Assembly: GCF_003337435.1 (NCBI RefSeq)
Contig: NZ_QPJS01000001.1
Span: 1,109,998-1,173,997, forward strand
Source: Schleiferia thermophila
GTDB lineage: Bacteria; Bacteroidota; Bacteroidia; Flavobacteriales; Schleiferiaceae
Length of the DNA: 64,000 nt
Reading direction: 5' to 3'
Below are positions 1 to 9,305 of the stretch, piece by piece (the stretch's first letter is position 1; each line of letters begins with the position of its first letter). The translations under genes and the position numbers were made by a program. The notes below the pieces were generated by a model. The model was given only the letters and a program-made list of their open reading frames with translations. It did no database searches and was not told the origin of the DNA.

Positions 1-834
1 GACCGTGGATAAGGCTATTCGATTATTTAATGCCTTTTCAAATTCATCTTTTTCTTCATTTATGTAATTTTTTTGAATAACCTTATTTAATTCAACAAAT
101 AAATTTTCTAACTTGATTTTCAGTGTATTGTTATAGGTTTTAGTTAGAGAATTCGGATTGTTTTTGTTATAATGATGTAAATAGATGTTTAAATAATATG
201 CACTTTTTATGTATGGATTTAATTGAGCATTAAACAAAACATCTGAACTTCCAACAGTCATTGTATCTGTCCAAAATATACCGTTTGACTTAATTATATC
301 GGCTTTGTACAATTTACCCCAGCCTGCACTGAAATAATCAGTGCTCATAGGTTTTTTCAACTCTTCGTCTACAAGCCCCATCATCCGCCTTCGAAGAAAC
401 TGCATATCTTTACCTGTAAATAACTTAGATTCGGGGAAAAAAAACGGGCCAGGAACTGATTTATTGGCATATTCTTTAAAATGTGGCCAGAAAACCATAT
501 CTACATTGTATTTTAATGCTGCATGTATTGCTAATTCACATGTATTAAGTTCAATCCAATCGTCTGCATCTAAAAACATAATATAATTGCCACTACACAA
601 TTTTATACCATCATTTAATGCCGCTGCCTGACCTTGGTTTTTTTTATTGATAATGAATATTCTTGAATCATTTAAAGAAAAATTTTTGATAAGTTTTAAT
701 GAATTATCTGGACTTTCATCATTAATGTAAATAATTTCAATATTTTCAAATGTTTGATTTATTAAAGAATAATTTAATCTTTCTATATAGTTTTCAGAGT
801 AGTAAAGCGGTATTATTATAGAGATCTTATTCAC
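1..834 (-). CDS. Glycosyltransferase family 2, partial (3' end outside window)
   Basis: A GTG-started frame stays open for 278 codons and runs off the left edge. The N-terminus has the GT-A hydrophobic strand (ISIIIPLYY, residues 4-12), an acidic NDES (38-41) at the nucleotide-binding position, GQAAALNDG (68-76) and the metal-binding DADD (89-92) in FLDADDW. These are the usual landmarks of family 2 inverting glycosyltransferases, which move a sugar from a nucleotide donor to a lipid-linked acceptor at the inner face of the cytoplasmic membrane. The GTG overlaps the stop of the upstream formyltransferase gene by 8 bases, so translation is probably coupled. No ATG lies near the start. Donor and acceptor cannot be told from sequence. 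It is likely one of the O-unit assembly enzymes of this locus. Confidence 0.85.
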   Translation of the reverse strand, partial: MNKISIIIPLYYSENYIERLNYSLINQTFENIEIIYINDESPDNSLKLIKNFSLNDSRIFIINKKNQGQAAALNDGIKLCSGNYIMFLDADDWIELNTCELAIHAALKYNVDMVFWPHFKEYANKSVPGPFFFPESKLFTGKDMQFLRRRMMGLVDEELKKPMSTDYFSAGWGKLYKADIIKSNGIFWTDTMTVGSSDVLFNAQLNPYIKSAYYLNIYLHHYNKNNPNSLTKTYNNTLKIKLENLFVELNKVIQKNYINEEKDEFEKALNNRIALSTV

Positions 835-1561
835 CTTTTTTTAGATTAATTGAAACATATACTTTTTGACCATTTTCATCTATGAAAAATAGATTATCAT
901 AAGAATCAAATGTTAAGGCTCTTAATCTATCTATAAATTGCTTTACGGTAACTTTTTCATTTAAATCTAGTTTTAATAAATTATAAAAATCTTTTTTAAA
1001 ATAAATTGATCCATTATTTTCAGGCTCGATTGTCATATAGTCACCTTTCAAAACATTTAAAATATTTCTCTCCCATAATTCAAGTTCCTTATTCACTATC
1101 TTATTATATAAAGTAAATGAAGTATCCCAGCTTTCTTTTTTTACAAATTCCCTATCAATAATCCTTCCTAAATCCAAATTTTCATCAATTTCATGGAATG
1201 TTGCACCAACTGGAGTATTATTGATTATTGCAAAAACTTGTGGATACCAACCACGATTTATTGGAATATATCCAGGATGTAAATTATAACATTTACATGA
1301 ATCAATTAAAATTTTTGGAAAAATTTGTTTGGAATGAATAGAAAAAACCATTTCATAATTATTTATAATTTCTTCAACATCATTATCTTTTTTTAAATTA
1401 TACTGCTTCAGGTATCTGTCAGAAAGATTAAAGTCTTTAATTGAAGAATAAATACTTGTAGCAAATGAAAATTCACTATCTATTCCAAGAATTTGATTGA
1501 TTTGATTGATTTTAGAACAGATTTTAAAGTTATCTGTGATAATTAAAGCTTTTTTTTTCAT
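827..1561 (-). CDS. Sugar N-formyltransferase, dTDP-4-amino-4,6-dideoxyglucose type (VioF/WbtJ-like)
   Basis: Predicted to transfer a formyl group from N10-formyl-tetrahydrofolate to the 4-amino group of dTDP-Qui4N. The core motif NLHPGYIP (residues 93-100) supplies Asn93 and His95, and Asp130 in NLDLGRI completes the usual Asn-His-Asp triad. NRGWYPQVF (102-110) is characteristic of VioF-type sugar formyltransferases rather than Met-tRNA formyltransferase. At 244 residues it is near the length of this subfamily. The gene lies one base downstream of a VioA-like aminotransferase that would make its substrate, so the pair predicts Qui4NFo. The formyl acceptor is inferred from that pairing; a Qui3N or Fuc3N acceptor cannot be excluded. 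Confidence 0.85.
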   Translation of the reverse strand: MKKKALIITDNFKICSKINQINQILGIDSEFSFATSIYSSIKDFNLSDRYLKQYNLKKDNDVEEIINNYEMVFSIHSKQIFPKILIDSCKCYNLHPGYIPINRGWYPQVFAIINNTPVGATFHEIDENLDLGRIIDREFVKKESWDTSFTLYNKIVNKELELWERNILNVLKGDYMTIEPENNGSIYFKKDFYNLLKLDLNEKVTVKQFIDRLRALTFDSYDNLFFIDENGQKVYVSINLKKGE

Positions 1562-1562
1562 A

Positions 1563-2642
1563 TTAATTATTTTGAACTCTTAACATTAGTCTTGCAATAT
1601 AATCAATTTCTTCAAAACTTAAAGTATGGTACAGCGGCAAGCATAAGACTTTTCTTGAGATATCATCAGTCACTGGTAAATTTTGAAGCTGTACATAGGG
1701 TAATGTATTGAGTGATGGATAAAAATACCTTCTGGGATAAATCCAATGATCATTTAAAATTTTAACAATTTTAAACAAAAACTCTTCGGAAGGTAATACT
1801 ATCGGGTAATATGAGTAATTATATTCAGATTCTGGCAATAAACTCTGAGTCGTTTTTTTTAATCCCTTAAGTTTTTTATCATAGTATGCAAATAACTCTC
1901 TTCTTCTACTTAGAATATCTTCAATGTAGTTTAAATTTACAAGTCCCATAGCTGCGTGAAGTTCAGAATTTTTCCCATTAATTCCCACTCCATTAAAATT
2001 TTCAGGCCCATCGTGTCCAAAATTTCTCATGTAAGCCATTTTTTTTAGCAAATCTGGATCCTTTGTTATGATAGCTCCGCCTTCAATCGAATGAAATAAT
2101 TTGGTAGCATGAAAACTGGTTGTACTTACATCTCCAAATTCGAAGATGGACTTACCTTTATATTTAGTGCCAAAACAGTGTGCTGCATCATAGATTACTT
2201 TTAAATTATATCTGTCCGCAATTTCCTGAATTTTTTCAATATCACAAGGATTTCCATAGACATGTGTGGCTAAAATGGCAGAGGTTTCATTTGTGATAGC
2301 AGCCTCAATTTTAGTAGGATCAATGTTGAATGTATTCGGGTCAATATCAACAAAAATTGGTGTGCAGCCTTCCCAAACTATACTACTTGTAGTTGCCACA
2401 TAAGAGAAAGGTGTTGTTATGATTTCACCCTTTAAACCTAAAGCTTTAATCGCTATTTGCAGCGCAATCGTACCGTTGGTTACATAAATTAAGTGGGGAA
2501 CATTTAAATATTCTTTTAATTTTAATTCCAGTTCATTAACTAATGGTCCGTTATTAGTCAACCATTGTCGCTCCCAAATACTTTGTACCAATTTATAATA
2601 CTCTTCTAAAGGAGGTAAGAAAGGCTTTGTTACCGGGATCAT
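1563..2642 (-). CDS. vioA: DegT/DnrJ/EryC1/StrS aminotransferase, VioA/WbtI-like
   Basis: PLP-dependent sugar aminotransferase, predicted to convert dTDP-4-keto-6-deoxyglucose to dTDP-4-amino-4,6-dideoxyglucose (Qui4N). The PLP lysine is Lys181 in SFHATKLFHS, the pyridine-contacting Asp is Asp152 in YDAAHCFG, and the N-terminal TNGTIALQ (55-62) binds phosphate. The short VTKPFLPP N-terminus and 359-residue length fit VioA rather than the FdtB/WbpE branch found at 12972-14129. The directly following formyltransferase supports a 4-amino sugar product. dTDP-glucose would come from RmlA (17910-18776), but a 4,6-dehydratase (RmlB) is not visible in this window. Confidence 0.85.
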   Translation of the reverse strand: MIPVTKPFLPPLEEYYKLVQSIWERQWLTNNGPLVNELELKLKEYLNVPHLIYVTNGTIALQIAIKALGLKGEIITTPFSYVATTSSIVWEGCTPIFVDIDPNTFNIDPTKIEAAITNETSAILATHVYGNPCDIEKIQEIADRYNLKVIYDAAHCFGTKYKGKSIFEFGDVSTTSFHATKLFHSIEGGAIITKDPDLLKKMAYMRNFGHDGPENFNGVGINGKNSELHAAMGLVNLNYIEDILSRRRELFAYYDKKLKGLKKTTQSLLPESEYNYSYYPIVLPSEEFLFKIVKILNDHWIYPRRYFYPSLNTLPYVQLQNLPVTDDISRKVLCLPLYHTLSFEEIDYIARLMLRVQNN

Positions 2643-2668
2643 TAATGATTTGTTTTATTTGTTATTAA

Positions 2669-4549
2669 TTAATTGAACCACTTTTTATACCACAACTGAA
2701 ACACCATAAGTCTCCACAATACCTGTGGATATCTTAATTGATTATTTTTAAATTGCTTTTTCAGATTTTCAAGATACAAGGAATCAAAAATTCCTTGTTT
2801 TTCGATACTTTTCTGATTTAAAAAGTCTTCGAAAAGATAGGATAAGTCACTTCGGAGCCATTTATAAATGGGTAGGTCGAATCCTGTTTTCGGTCTATCC
2901 ATCATCTCTTTTGGCAGATATTTGTAAACGATTTCTCTCAACGGTCTTTTACTTTCGACACCATTATGCTTAAATTCAAATGGTAATGTGGCCGCAAACT
3001 CCATCAATGTATGATCTAAGAATGGTTCTCTGCCTTCCAATGAAAAAGCCATCGTAGCTCTATCTACTTTGACAAGAAGCATATTTGTTAAAATATCTTC
3101 AACACCAAAAATAAATAGGTCATCGAGTTGATCTTTTAAATCGGGAAATGAAAACTCGGGAGGGTCAATTTTTGCTGGAATTTTTAATAGATTATTGATT
3201 ATTTCGGATGGAAGGCTGTTTTGATTAATGTGCATGAAATAAAGTTTTTTTCGCTCCGGTGCCAAAAGCACTGATCCTATAGCAATAAGCTTTTTATTGA
3301 GATGACTAAATCTGCCTTTGAAAAAATGTGAAGCTGCTTTTGTCACCACTCCAGCAACTAACTTTACAGGTATTCTATTTAGGATATGCAAATATTCCGG
3401 AGTTGTTTTGAATCCTTCATATCCGGCGAACAACTCATCGCCCCCATCGGCTGAAAGAGCAACCTTCACTTCTTTAGCAGCCAGCTTGCTGACTAGCATG
3501 GTGGGAATACAAGAAATGTCTGCAATGGGATCGTCATAATATGTTGGCAATTCCGGGATCAAATCCAATGCATCTTTCTGCCGACAGTCATAACTCGTAT
3601 GATCAGTGCCTAAATACTTGGCTATTTTTTCAGCATCCTTGGACTCATCTACTCCATCCGAAAATCCAATTGTAAAAGTTTTTATCTTTTCTGTTCGATC
3701 TTTTTGAAGCATGGTAGTTACCAGCGTACTATCAAACCCTCCACTCAAAAATACTCCTACGGGTACATCAGAAACCATTCTTAACTCACAGGCTTCTTTT
3801 ACTAATCGCTCGGTTTCCTCTACTGCCTCAAAAAACGAACCTTTAAACTTTTCTTTTTCAAATAAATTCCCGTAAGACCAGAAATTTTTAATTTGAATTG
3901 TTAAGTTTTCTAAGTCCACGATTGTCCAAGCACCGGCCTGAGCTTTTACTACATTTTTGATTAAAGTTTTATTATTTGTTACATAACCGTAATTGATAAA
4001 TGTTAAAAGGCTATCGGTATCTATCTCTTTTTTGAAGGTTTTGGTAAGAAAAAAAACTTTTAATTCTGAACCGAACAAAAATTGTTGTTCGTCCTTAAAC
4101 CAATACAAGGGTTTTACACCTAATCTGTCTCTGCAGAGATATAGCCTCGAGTCTATAGAATCAAAGATCGCAAAGGCCCACATTCCCTTAAACTTATCAA
4201 CACAATCTAAACCCCATTCTTCAAAACTTTTAAGTACAACTTCCGTGTCAGACTCTGACGCAAATGAATATCCCTTTTCAAGAAGTTCAGATCTTATTGA
4301 CCGAAAATTGTAAATCTCGCCATTAAAAACAATCGTTAGATGGTCAGAGGAAATTGGTTGTTTACCTGACTCTGACAAGTCAATTATAGACAATCTTACA
4401 TGGCCAAGACCTAAACTTCCTATCTTAGATTTTTTAAAGAAATAACCAGAACTGTCAGGGCCTCGATGTTTTAATCCTTCATTGTAAAGTAAAAGCTGAT
4501 CGACGTCCAAGAATCCCTTTCTATGAAAAAAACCACTTATTCCGCACAT
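2669..4549 (-). CDS. AsnB-like glutamine-dependent amidotransferase (asparagine synthase family)
   Basis: Complete class B asparagine-synthetase architecture in 626 residues. Cys2 is the glutaminase nucleophile (MCGISGFF), followed by RGPDSSG (29-35) and NGEIYNF (76-82) of the Ntn domain. The synthetase domain carries the pyrophosphate loop SGGFDST (269-275) and SADGGDELFAGY. In polysaccharide loci this family commonly amidates uronic acids; WbtH of Francisella tularensis is placed in GalNAcA to GalNAcAN conversion. Because WbpO and WbpP homologues for GalNAcA are encoded upstream, amidation of a uronic acid is more likely here than free asparagine synthesis, though the fold alone does not distinguish them. 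The gene begins 4 bases after the stop of the deacetylase-like gene. Confidence 0.85.
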   Translation of the reverse strand: MCGISGFFHRKGFLDVDQLLLYNEGLKHRGPDSSGYFFKKSKIGSLGLGHVRLSIIDLSESGKQPISSDHLTIVFNGEIYNFRSIRSELLEKGYSFASESDTEVVLKSFEEWGLDCVDKFKGMWAFAIFDSIDSRLYLCRDRLGVKPLYWFKDEQQFLFGSELKVFFLTKTFKKEIDTDSLLTFINYGYVTNNKTLIKNVVKAQAGAWTIVDLENLTIQIKNFWSYGNLFEKEKFKGSFFEAVEETERLVKEACELRMVSDVPVGVFLSGGFDSTLVTTMLQKDRTEKIKTFTIGFSDGVDESKDAEKIAKYLGTDHTSYDCRQKDALDLIPELPTYYDDPIADISCIPTMLVSKLAAKEVKVALSADGGDELFAGYEGFKTTPEYLHILNRIPVKLVAGVVTKAASHFFKGRFSHLNKKLIAIGSVLLAPERKKLYFMHINQNSLPSEIINNLLKIPAKIDPPEFSFPDLKDQLDDLFIFGVEDILTNMLLVKVDRATMAFSLEGREPFLDHTLMEFAATLPFEFKHNGVESKRPLREIVYKYLPKEMMDRPKTGFDLPIYKWLRSDLSYLFEDFLNQKSIEKQGIFDSLYLENLKKQFKNNQLRYPQVLWRLMVFQLWYKKWFN

Positions 4550-4553
4550 TTAG

Positions 4554-5666
4554 CTAATTAATCATTTTACTCAATTCATCAGAACTTAAAAATTCGACAT
4601 CCGGGTAAGATTCAACAATTTTCTGCAATAGTTTATTGAATTTTTCAAGATTTTGATCTCTGACAGATGGAATCAATCCCCCTACAAAATTTATTCTATG
4701 CATCCCAATAATTGCTGGAATATTAAACAAAAAAGCAATTTGGACCTTTCGGAGAGTCTGATTGATCCAATCGAACTTTTCTGAATAAGAAGGTTCAAAA
4801 AATGCATTCCTCACCAGGTACCTCATCCCTGTCTTCGGGTTTAGCATGCCTGTATATCTAAAAGTTCTTTGATATCTGTCTATTCCCGGAGAGAGCTGAA
4901 ACATGGTAGTTTGAATGGCTGTAACACCTTTATTTCTCATTAGGTACTCAAGGTCTGAATCCCAAACATGTCTGGGGGCAACTACAGTCTCTGACTTCCT
5001 TTTAAAATTATTTTCAAAAATTTCTAACCCCTCGGAAATGCTTTCTTCTATTATCTTTTTTTGATAAATATCTGAATACTCAAAAGCTGCCATCAAATTT
5101 TTTCTATGAAGCCCCGCTCTTGGTATGTCAATTCCATAACATCCCAACTCAAAAGCATCTGAGAAAAACTTATTACCCTCTCTTAATTCTTTTAACCAAA
5201 AGCAAAAATTAATGTGTTCTCTGCCATGAAATTGGGGCACAAAATATCCATTTCTGATGAGCTCTTGAATCTTTGACCAAACCAAAGTATGACCATCTCT
5301 TCTCTCATAAGTTTTAGTGAATTCTTCAAAAAAATACTGTTGATAATTATGTTGTTTTATCTTCTCGAAATCAGGATTACCTAAAATAAAGTTGGCAGTA
5401 ATCTTAACTTTTTTCCCAAATTGCTTTTCAAAATTTTCCAATTGGTTATGTAATAATTCCAAGTCTTCTAATCTCTCTAAGGTATCATATTTGGAATGTG
5501 GGTTAGTTCCTACATCAATTCCCTTTTCTTCAAGTATTTTACGTACAGATAAATTCGGTATGCGTTCACTTCCCCAGTCATCGGATTCTATAATAACGAT
5601 CTTCTTTTTAAATTTTCGGCTTCTAAAAAGAGATTCAGCATATTTAATTTTGTCATACAAACTCAT
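4554..5666 (-). CDS. Polysaccharide deacetylase-like protein, copy 1
   Basis: A 370-residue protein resembling Bacteroidota proteins labelled polysaccharide (de)acetylase. Visible landmarks are the Asp pair in ESDDWGS (Asp29-Asp30) after the first strand, HGREH (147-151), which resembles the metal-binding His-x-x-x-His of the NodB family, and APRHVWDSD further on. A TGA/ATG overlap of four bases (5663-5666) joins it to its upstream paralogue. There is no signal peptide or membrane segment, so it probably acts in the cytoplasm on a nucleotide-linked or lipid-linked sugar. Substrate and reaction direction are unknown. If the family assignment is wrong, it is still a conserved metal-dependent hydrolase-like barrel. 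Confidence 0.65.
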   Translation of the reverse strand: MSLYDKIKYAESLFRSRKFKKKIVIIESDDWGSERIPNLSVRKILEEKGIDVGTNPHSKYDTLERLEDLELLHNQLENFEKQFGKKVKITANFILGNPDFEKIKQHNYQQYFFEEFTKTYERRDGHTLVWSKIQELIRNGYFVPQFHGREHINFCFWLKELREGNKFFSDAFELGCYGIDIPRAGLHRKNLMAAFEYSDIYQKKIIEESISEGLEIFENNFKRKSETVVAPRHVWDSDLEYLMRNKGVTAIQTTMFQLSPGIDRYQRTFRYTGMLNPKTGMRYLVRNAFFEPSYSEKFDWINQTLRKVQIAFLFNIPAIIGMHRINFVGGLIPSVRDQNLEKFNKLLQKIVESYPDVEFLSSDELSKMIN

Positions 5667-6784
5667 TTCAAGGAATGCACTATATCATTAGTGGATAGAA
5701 ATTCTACTTCAGGCCATTTGTGAACTATTTTCGAAAGAAGCATGTTCAATGCTCTTAATCCCTTATTTCTATTGCTCACATCTAACCTACCAATAAATGA
5801 AACCCTGTGATTGGATATAATTGCTGGTTGACCAACAGAAAAAGCACGTTCGATATCATACAAACATCTGGAAACTCCATTATCTGTTTCTGAAATATTG
5901 GGTTCAAACATGGCATTTCGAACCAAGACTTTAAGCCCTGATTTTTTCTTCCTTCCCAAATAATTGACTTGCCATTTTTCCGATCCATCAGGCATGGGGA
6001 CTTTGAATATTCTTCCAACGTCTAACCATTTGATTCCTTTTTGGAATAAACTTATCTCAATCGATGGACTATAAAACATAGCAGGCGGAGTAAAAGTAGT
6101 ACTTTTGTATCCAAATAGTTGTTCGAAAATATCTAAACCTGAATAGATTATCTCTTTTTGTACTTCCAGATCATTTTTGTCCAAAACATCAAATGCAGCC
6201 GATAAATCTCTGTTTCTGTAAGTATGAAGTAAATCACAAGAGGGAATAAAAAAAAATTCGTTTTCAAAGTATTTTCTGGCAGGGCTATTTTCAATGCTCA
6301 ACTCTCTCATCCACCAATTTACTTGTACATGTTCTCTACCATGGGATTGAGGGATGAAAATTTTATTACGAATCCCTTCTTGCACCAGCCTCATCACTCG
6401 ATCAGAATCAGGATACCTTTGATAGGTCCGATCTATTGTTTCAAAAAAATATTCCTTAAATGCAGAATCTTGAATGCGTGTAAAATCAGGATTTGCTACA
6501 TTGGTAACTGCTGTAATTACAGGATGATTCCCATATTGATCTTTGTATTTAGTCAATACTTCAAAAAGCATCTCCAAGTCATCATTGGTTTCCAGCGAAT
6601 CGTATTGATCAAACCTATTGGTAATCTTCAAACCCTTTTTTATTAATGCTTTTTGGTCTTCCTTGGATCGAATGCGTACCGAACCCCAATCGTCCGACTT
6701 AAAAACCACTATTTTGCGCTTTGTTCGTACTTCTGACAGGTGATCAAGTACCCATAAAATGATCATTTTTATATTGTCGATCAC
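5663..6784 (-). CDS. Polysaccharide deacetylase-like protein, copy 2
   Basis: Paralogue of the following gene with the same plan: FKSDDWGS (Asp31-Asp32), HGREH (148-152), a TPPAMFYSPSI segment where copy 1 has APRHVWDSD, and a conserved C-terminal VEFLSTND. The two proteins share motifs but are well diverged, so the duplication is old or each copy came separately. The frame begins with GTG at 6784; an in-frame ATG at 6766 is an equally reasonable start, removing six residues. It lies 129 bases after the EpsG-like gene, the largest gap in this part of the locus, and that gap shows no recognisable signal. No secretion signal is seen. Confidence 0.65.
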   Translation of the reverse strand: MIDNIKMIILWVLDHLSEVRTKRKIVVFKSDDWGSVRIRSKEDQKALIKKGLKITNRFDQYDSLETNDDLEMLFEVLTKYKDQYGNHPVITAVTNVANPDFTRIQDSAFKEYFFETIDRTYQRYPDSDRVMRLVQEGIRNKIFIPQSHGREHVQVNWWMRELSIENSPARKYFENEFFFIPSCDLLHTYRNRDLSAAFDVLDKNDLEVQKEIIYSGLDIFEQLFGYKSTTFTPPAMFYSPSIEISLFQKGIKWLDVGRIFKVPMPDGSEKWQVNYLGRKKKSGLKVLVRNAMFEPNISETDNGVSRCLYDIERAFSVGQPAIISNHRVSFIGRLDVSNRNKGLRALNMLLSKIVHKWPEVEFLSTNDIVHSLK

Positions 6785-6913
6785 CTTTAGATTATTTTAA
6801 GTACCTATTTTAAAAAAATCATATATGAATTTGCACGGGCACGGTTCAGCCTAAGAAAAATCAAAATTTTTTAGTTAAATTTTACATGTTAAACTCAAAA
6901 TATATTAGTAACT

Positions 6914-8191
6914 TTAAAAAACCGATTTTATAAATTCAATCAAAGGTATTTGATCATCCATTACTAGAGCAAATAAAGGATTGCCTACAAACAACAATGG
7001 TCCATAATAATCCATTCCTGTTCTGAAAGCAAAAATCAAATAAAATGTAAGAGGTAAATACGTGATTTGTTTGGCCCATTGCACCTTAAATCTGAACACA
7101 GTAAACTCAGCTATTAGAAAGATAAAAACCATACAGAAAATAAAATTCGACAGCACTAAAAATCTGCCTCCGGAGGGTACAAGACCAGCGATTTTAGCAA
7201 ATCCACCGATAAATAATCCTAATAAAAATAGATTTTTTATTTTGGGTAAATTTTTTGACCACTTATCATAAAAGGCAAATGCTAAAATGGTCCAGAGATA
7301 TAACACAAATTTTTGGCAGTAATCGGCAAAACGCACATGCCATGACAATTCTTCAATGGATGCTCTCATCTGTTCGGCATATTGTTCATTTGTATATCCC
7401 CGCACCCTCGGCTGAAAGGTCTCAGGCAAAAATCCCAATACTTCCCTTAAGCCTTCGTAATTTATTTCGTTTACAAATGAAGTAGATACAAAAAAAACAA
7501 ATAAGATGGTGGCATTTTTGGGGATGAAGGCATAAGCTATCAACAATGCAACCGGGAACAGGAAGGAAAAATGAACTAAAATAGATGCCGCTGCCCAGAG
7601 ATATCCCTTTTTATTCTGATTTAAGTAAATATGTAAAACGCCGTATAGAAAAATATGAGTAGCCGTCCACATCCTTGCTCCGTTGATGTTCCAGATGGGA
7701 TTGGTCAACGCTAGTGCCAGAACAAACAAAAAAAGCAAGGGGGAAAACCGTATTTGCTTGCTGTTCAGAACCATCCATAGGTTTTGCACGTAAAAGAAAC
7801 CAAAGACAGCAGCAAATAGGGCAAAAAGGACTTTGGGATTATTTGTAAAAGATGCGACTATCCAGGTAAGTAGCGGCTGGTAAATGTCCACATACCCAAC
7901 CTCAGAATAGATCAGCTCTACAAGAGCTGAAAAAGAAAAGGATTCTCGGTGCAGTTCTTTTAGCTGTAGTGCATAGCGAGCTGAATCAGCAGACCCAACA
8001 TAATTCTCAGCTACGATGAAAACTAATCCAAAGTAAATGCAAAACAGCCAGAAAATGGTTTTTGATTGCGGGATACGATACCGACGAAGAGACCGCACAA
8101 AAACAGCAAAAGGCCAAATGAGAAACATGACAAGGTGGCCTAAAGAAATTCGCGGCAACTTGGCTGAATTGTAGGGCTTATTTAGATGCAT
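6914..8191 (-). CDS. EpsG/Wzy-like polytopic membrane protein, probable O-unit polymerase
   Basis: A 425-residue protein that is almost entirely hydrophobic, with about ten predicted transmembrane segments and a short basic N-terminus. It resembles the EpsG family in Bacteroidota polysaccharide loci: an early periplasmic region (GSADSARYALQLKELH, after the first helices) and a middle segment with ARMWTATHIFLYG and ILVHFSFLFP. Together with the Wzx flippase at 11507 it would complete a Wzx/Wzy-type export system, polymerising lipid-linked repeat units on the periplasmic side. Wzy proteins are poorly conserved, so the role is inferred from topology and context. It overlaps the upstream glycosyltransferase gene by 14 bases. 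Confidence 0.7.
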   Translation of the reverse strand: MHLNKPYNSAKLPRISLGHLVMFLIWPFAVFVRSLRRYRIPQSKTIFWLFCIYFGLVFIVAENYVGSADSARYALQLKELHRESFSFSALVELIYSEVGYVDIYQPLLTWIVASFTNNPKVLFALFAAVFGFFYVQNLWMVLNSKQIRFSPLLFLFVLALALTNPIWNINGARMWTATHIFLYGVLHIYLNQNKKGYLWAAASILVHFSFLFPVALLIAYAFIPKNATILFVFFVSTSFVNEINYEGLREVLGFLPETFQPRVRGYTNEQYAEQMRASIEELSWHVRFADYCQKFVLYLWTILAFAFYDKWSKNLPKIKNLFLLGLFIGGFAKIAGLVPSGGRFLVLSNFIFCMVFIFLIAEFTVFRFKVQWAKQITYLPLTFYLIFAFRTGMDYYGPLLFVGNPLFALVMDDQIPLIEFIKSVF

Positions 8192-9305
8192 CAGCTAAAC
8201 TGAGAAATTTTCTACATACGTTTTCAATTCGATAATTTTCCAGACATTCAACTTTTAGAGATTTTCTATAGTTACCATTTAAAAATTCTACTACTGCTTC
8301 TTTATCCAAGTTACCAGTTTCAATATTTAAAATGGGTTTGTTAATAATTCCATAATCAATCAGTTTGCTAGGAGTTTGTACGGTTCCTTTATTGGAAAAA
8401 TTAACTACGAATTGAAATCCAGAAATAGTATAGAGAAATTCAAGACGGTCTTTCGGATTATGAATTAAAATACGAGGATCATTTTGAATGTATGGTAGGA
8501 TATATTGAGGTGTATGTGTATACACGTGAAATTCAAACCGCCTTTCCACTGGTAATTGTACTAAAAACTGAATAAACTCTTTGGGATCCCTCCTTCCGGG
8601 AATAAATCCACCACCATAACCGAAGCGTACAATCCCATCCATTATCTCAGGTCTTTTTCTAACTTCTTCAAATTTAAATCCCTGAGGAATGATTTGAATT
8701 TTGGAATGAAATTCAGGAAAATAACCTTTAATAGAATTCAAAGTAGGCACTGTTATATAAGTTGCCTTCCTCATAAACCATTTTTCAATCCATCGGAAGT
8801 AAAATGGAGGCCTAAATGTATCATTTTCCTGCAAGCAATACGGATCTCCACAATCCGCTACCCAAACTTTTGCAACTTTTCTATGACTTTTGGACCAGAC
8901 TGACGCCACGCCCCAATGAATGGGATAAGGCACCGCAATGGAAATTAACAAATCGTACTGATCATTTTCTTTTTTTAGCGCCTTTCGAACTTTGAAAAAA
9001 ATTTCCATATTAGGATATTCAAATAAAAGAGGAAGCAATCGGTTTACAGCTTTGTTGTATAGTCTTCCTAATATTCCAAAAGATTTAAAATTAAAAATTT
9101 TCCAACGTAATGTTCCTAAACTTTTAAAATTGATTGGGTACTCTGTTAAGAATGACTCGAGACCTTTTTTTTCAGGAGCCATTAATGTAACCTCATGTCC
9201 CTGTCGATAAAATTCTTTAGCCAGTTCGGTAGCCCGAAAAGATCTTGGACTTAAATCCGGGTAAAAATTATGTGTTATGATTAATATTTTTATTTTTTTA
9301 TACAT
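8178..9305 (-). CDS. Glycosyltransferase, GT4-like
   Basis: A 375-residue GT-B type protein. The N-terminus has the strand-loop-helix of family 4 enzymes (ILIITHNFYPDLSPRSFR, residues 7-24) and EFYRQGHEVTLMAP. The C-terminal half contains GYGGGFIPGRRDP and a late TPSKLIDYGIINKPIL, the equivalent of the E-x7-E donor-binding region, although the classical glutamates are not clear. It probably adds one sugar to the growing lipid-linked unit. Donor and linkage are not predictable. It overlaps WecB upstream by 8 bases and the EpsG-like gene downstream by 14 bases. Confidence 0.75.
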   Translation of the reverse strand: MYKKIKILIITHNFYPDLSPRSFRATELAKEFYRQGHEVTLMAPEKKGLESFLTEYPINFKSLGTLRWKIFNFKSFGILGRLYNKAVNRLLPLLFEYPNMEIFFKVRKALKKENDQYDLLISIAVPYPIHWGVASVWSKSHRKVAKVWVADCGDPYCLQENDTFRPPFYFRWIEKWFMRKATYITVPTLNSIKGYFPEFHSKIQIIPQGFKFEEVRKRPEIMDGIVRFGYGGGFIPGRRDPKEFIQFLVQLPVERRFEFHVYTHTPQYILPYIQNDPRILIHNPKDRLEFLYTISGFQFVVNFSNKGTVQTPSKLIDYGIINKPILNIETGNLDKEAVVEFLNGNYRKSLKVECLENYRIENVCRKFLSLADASK

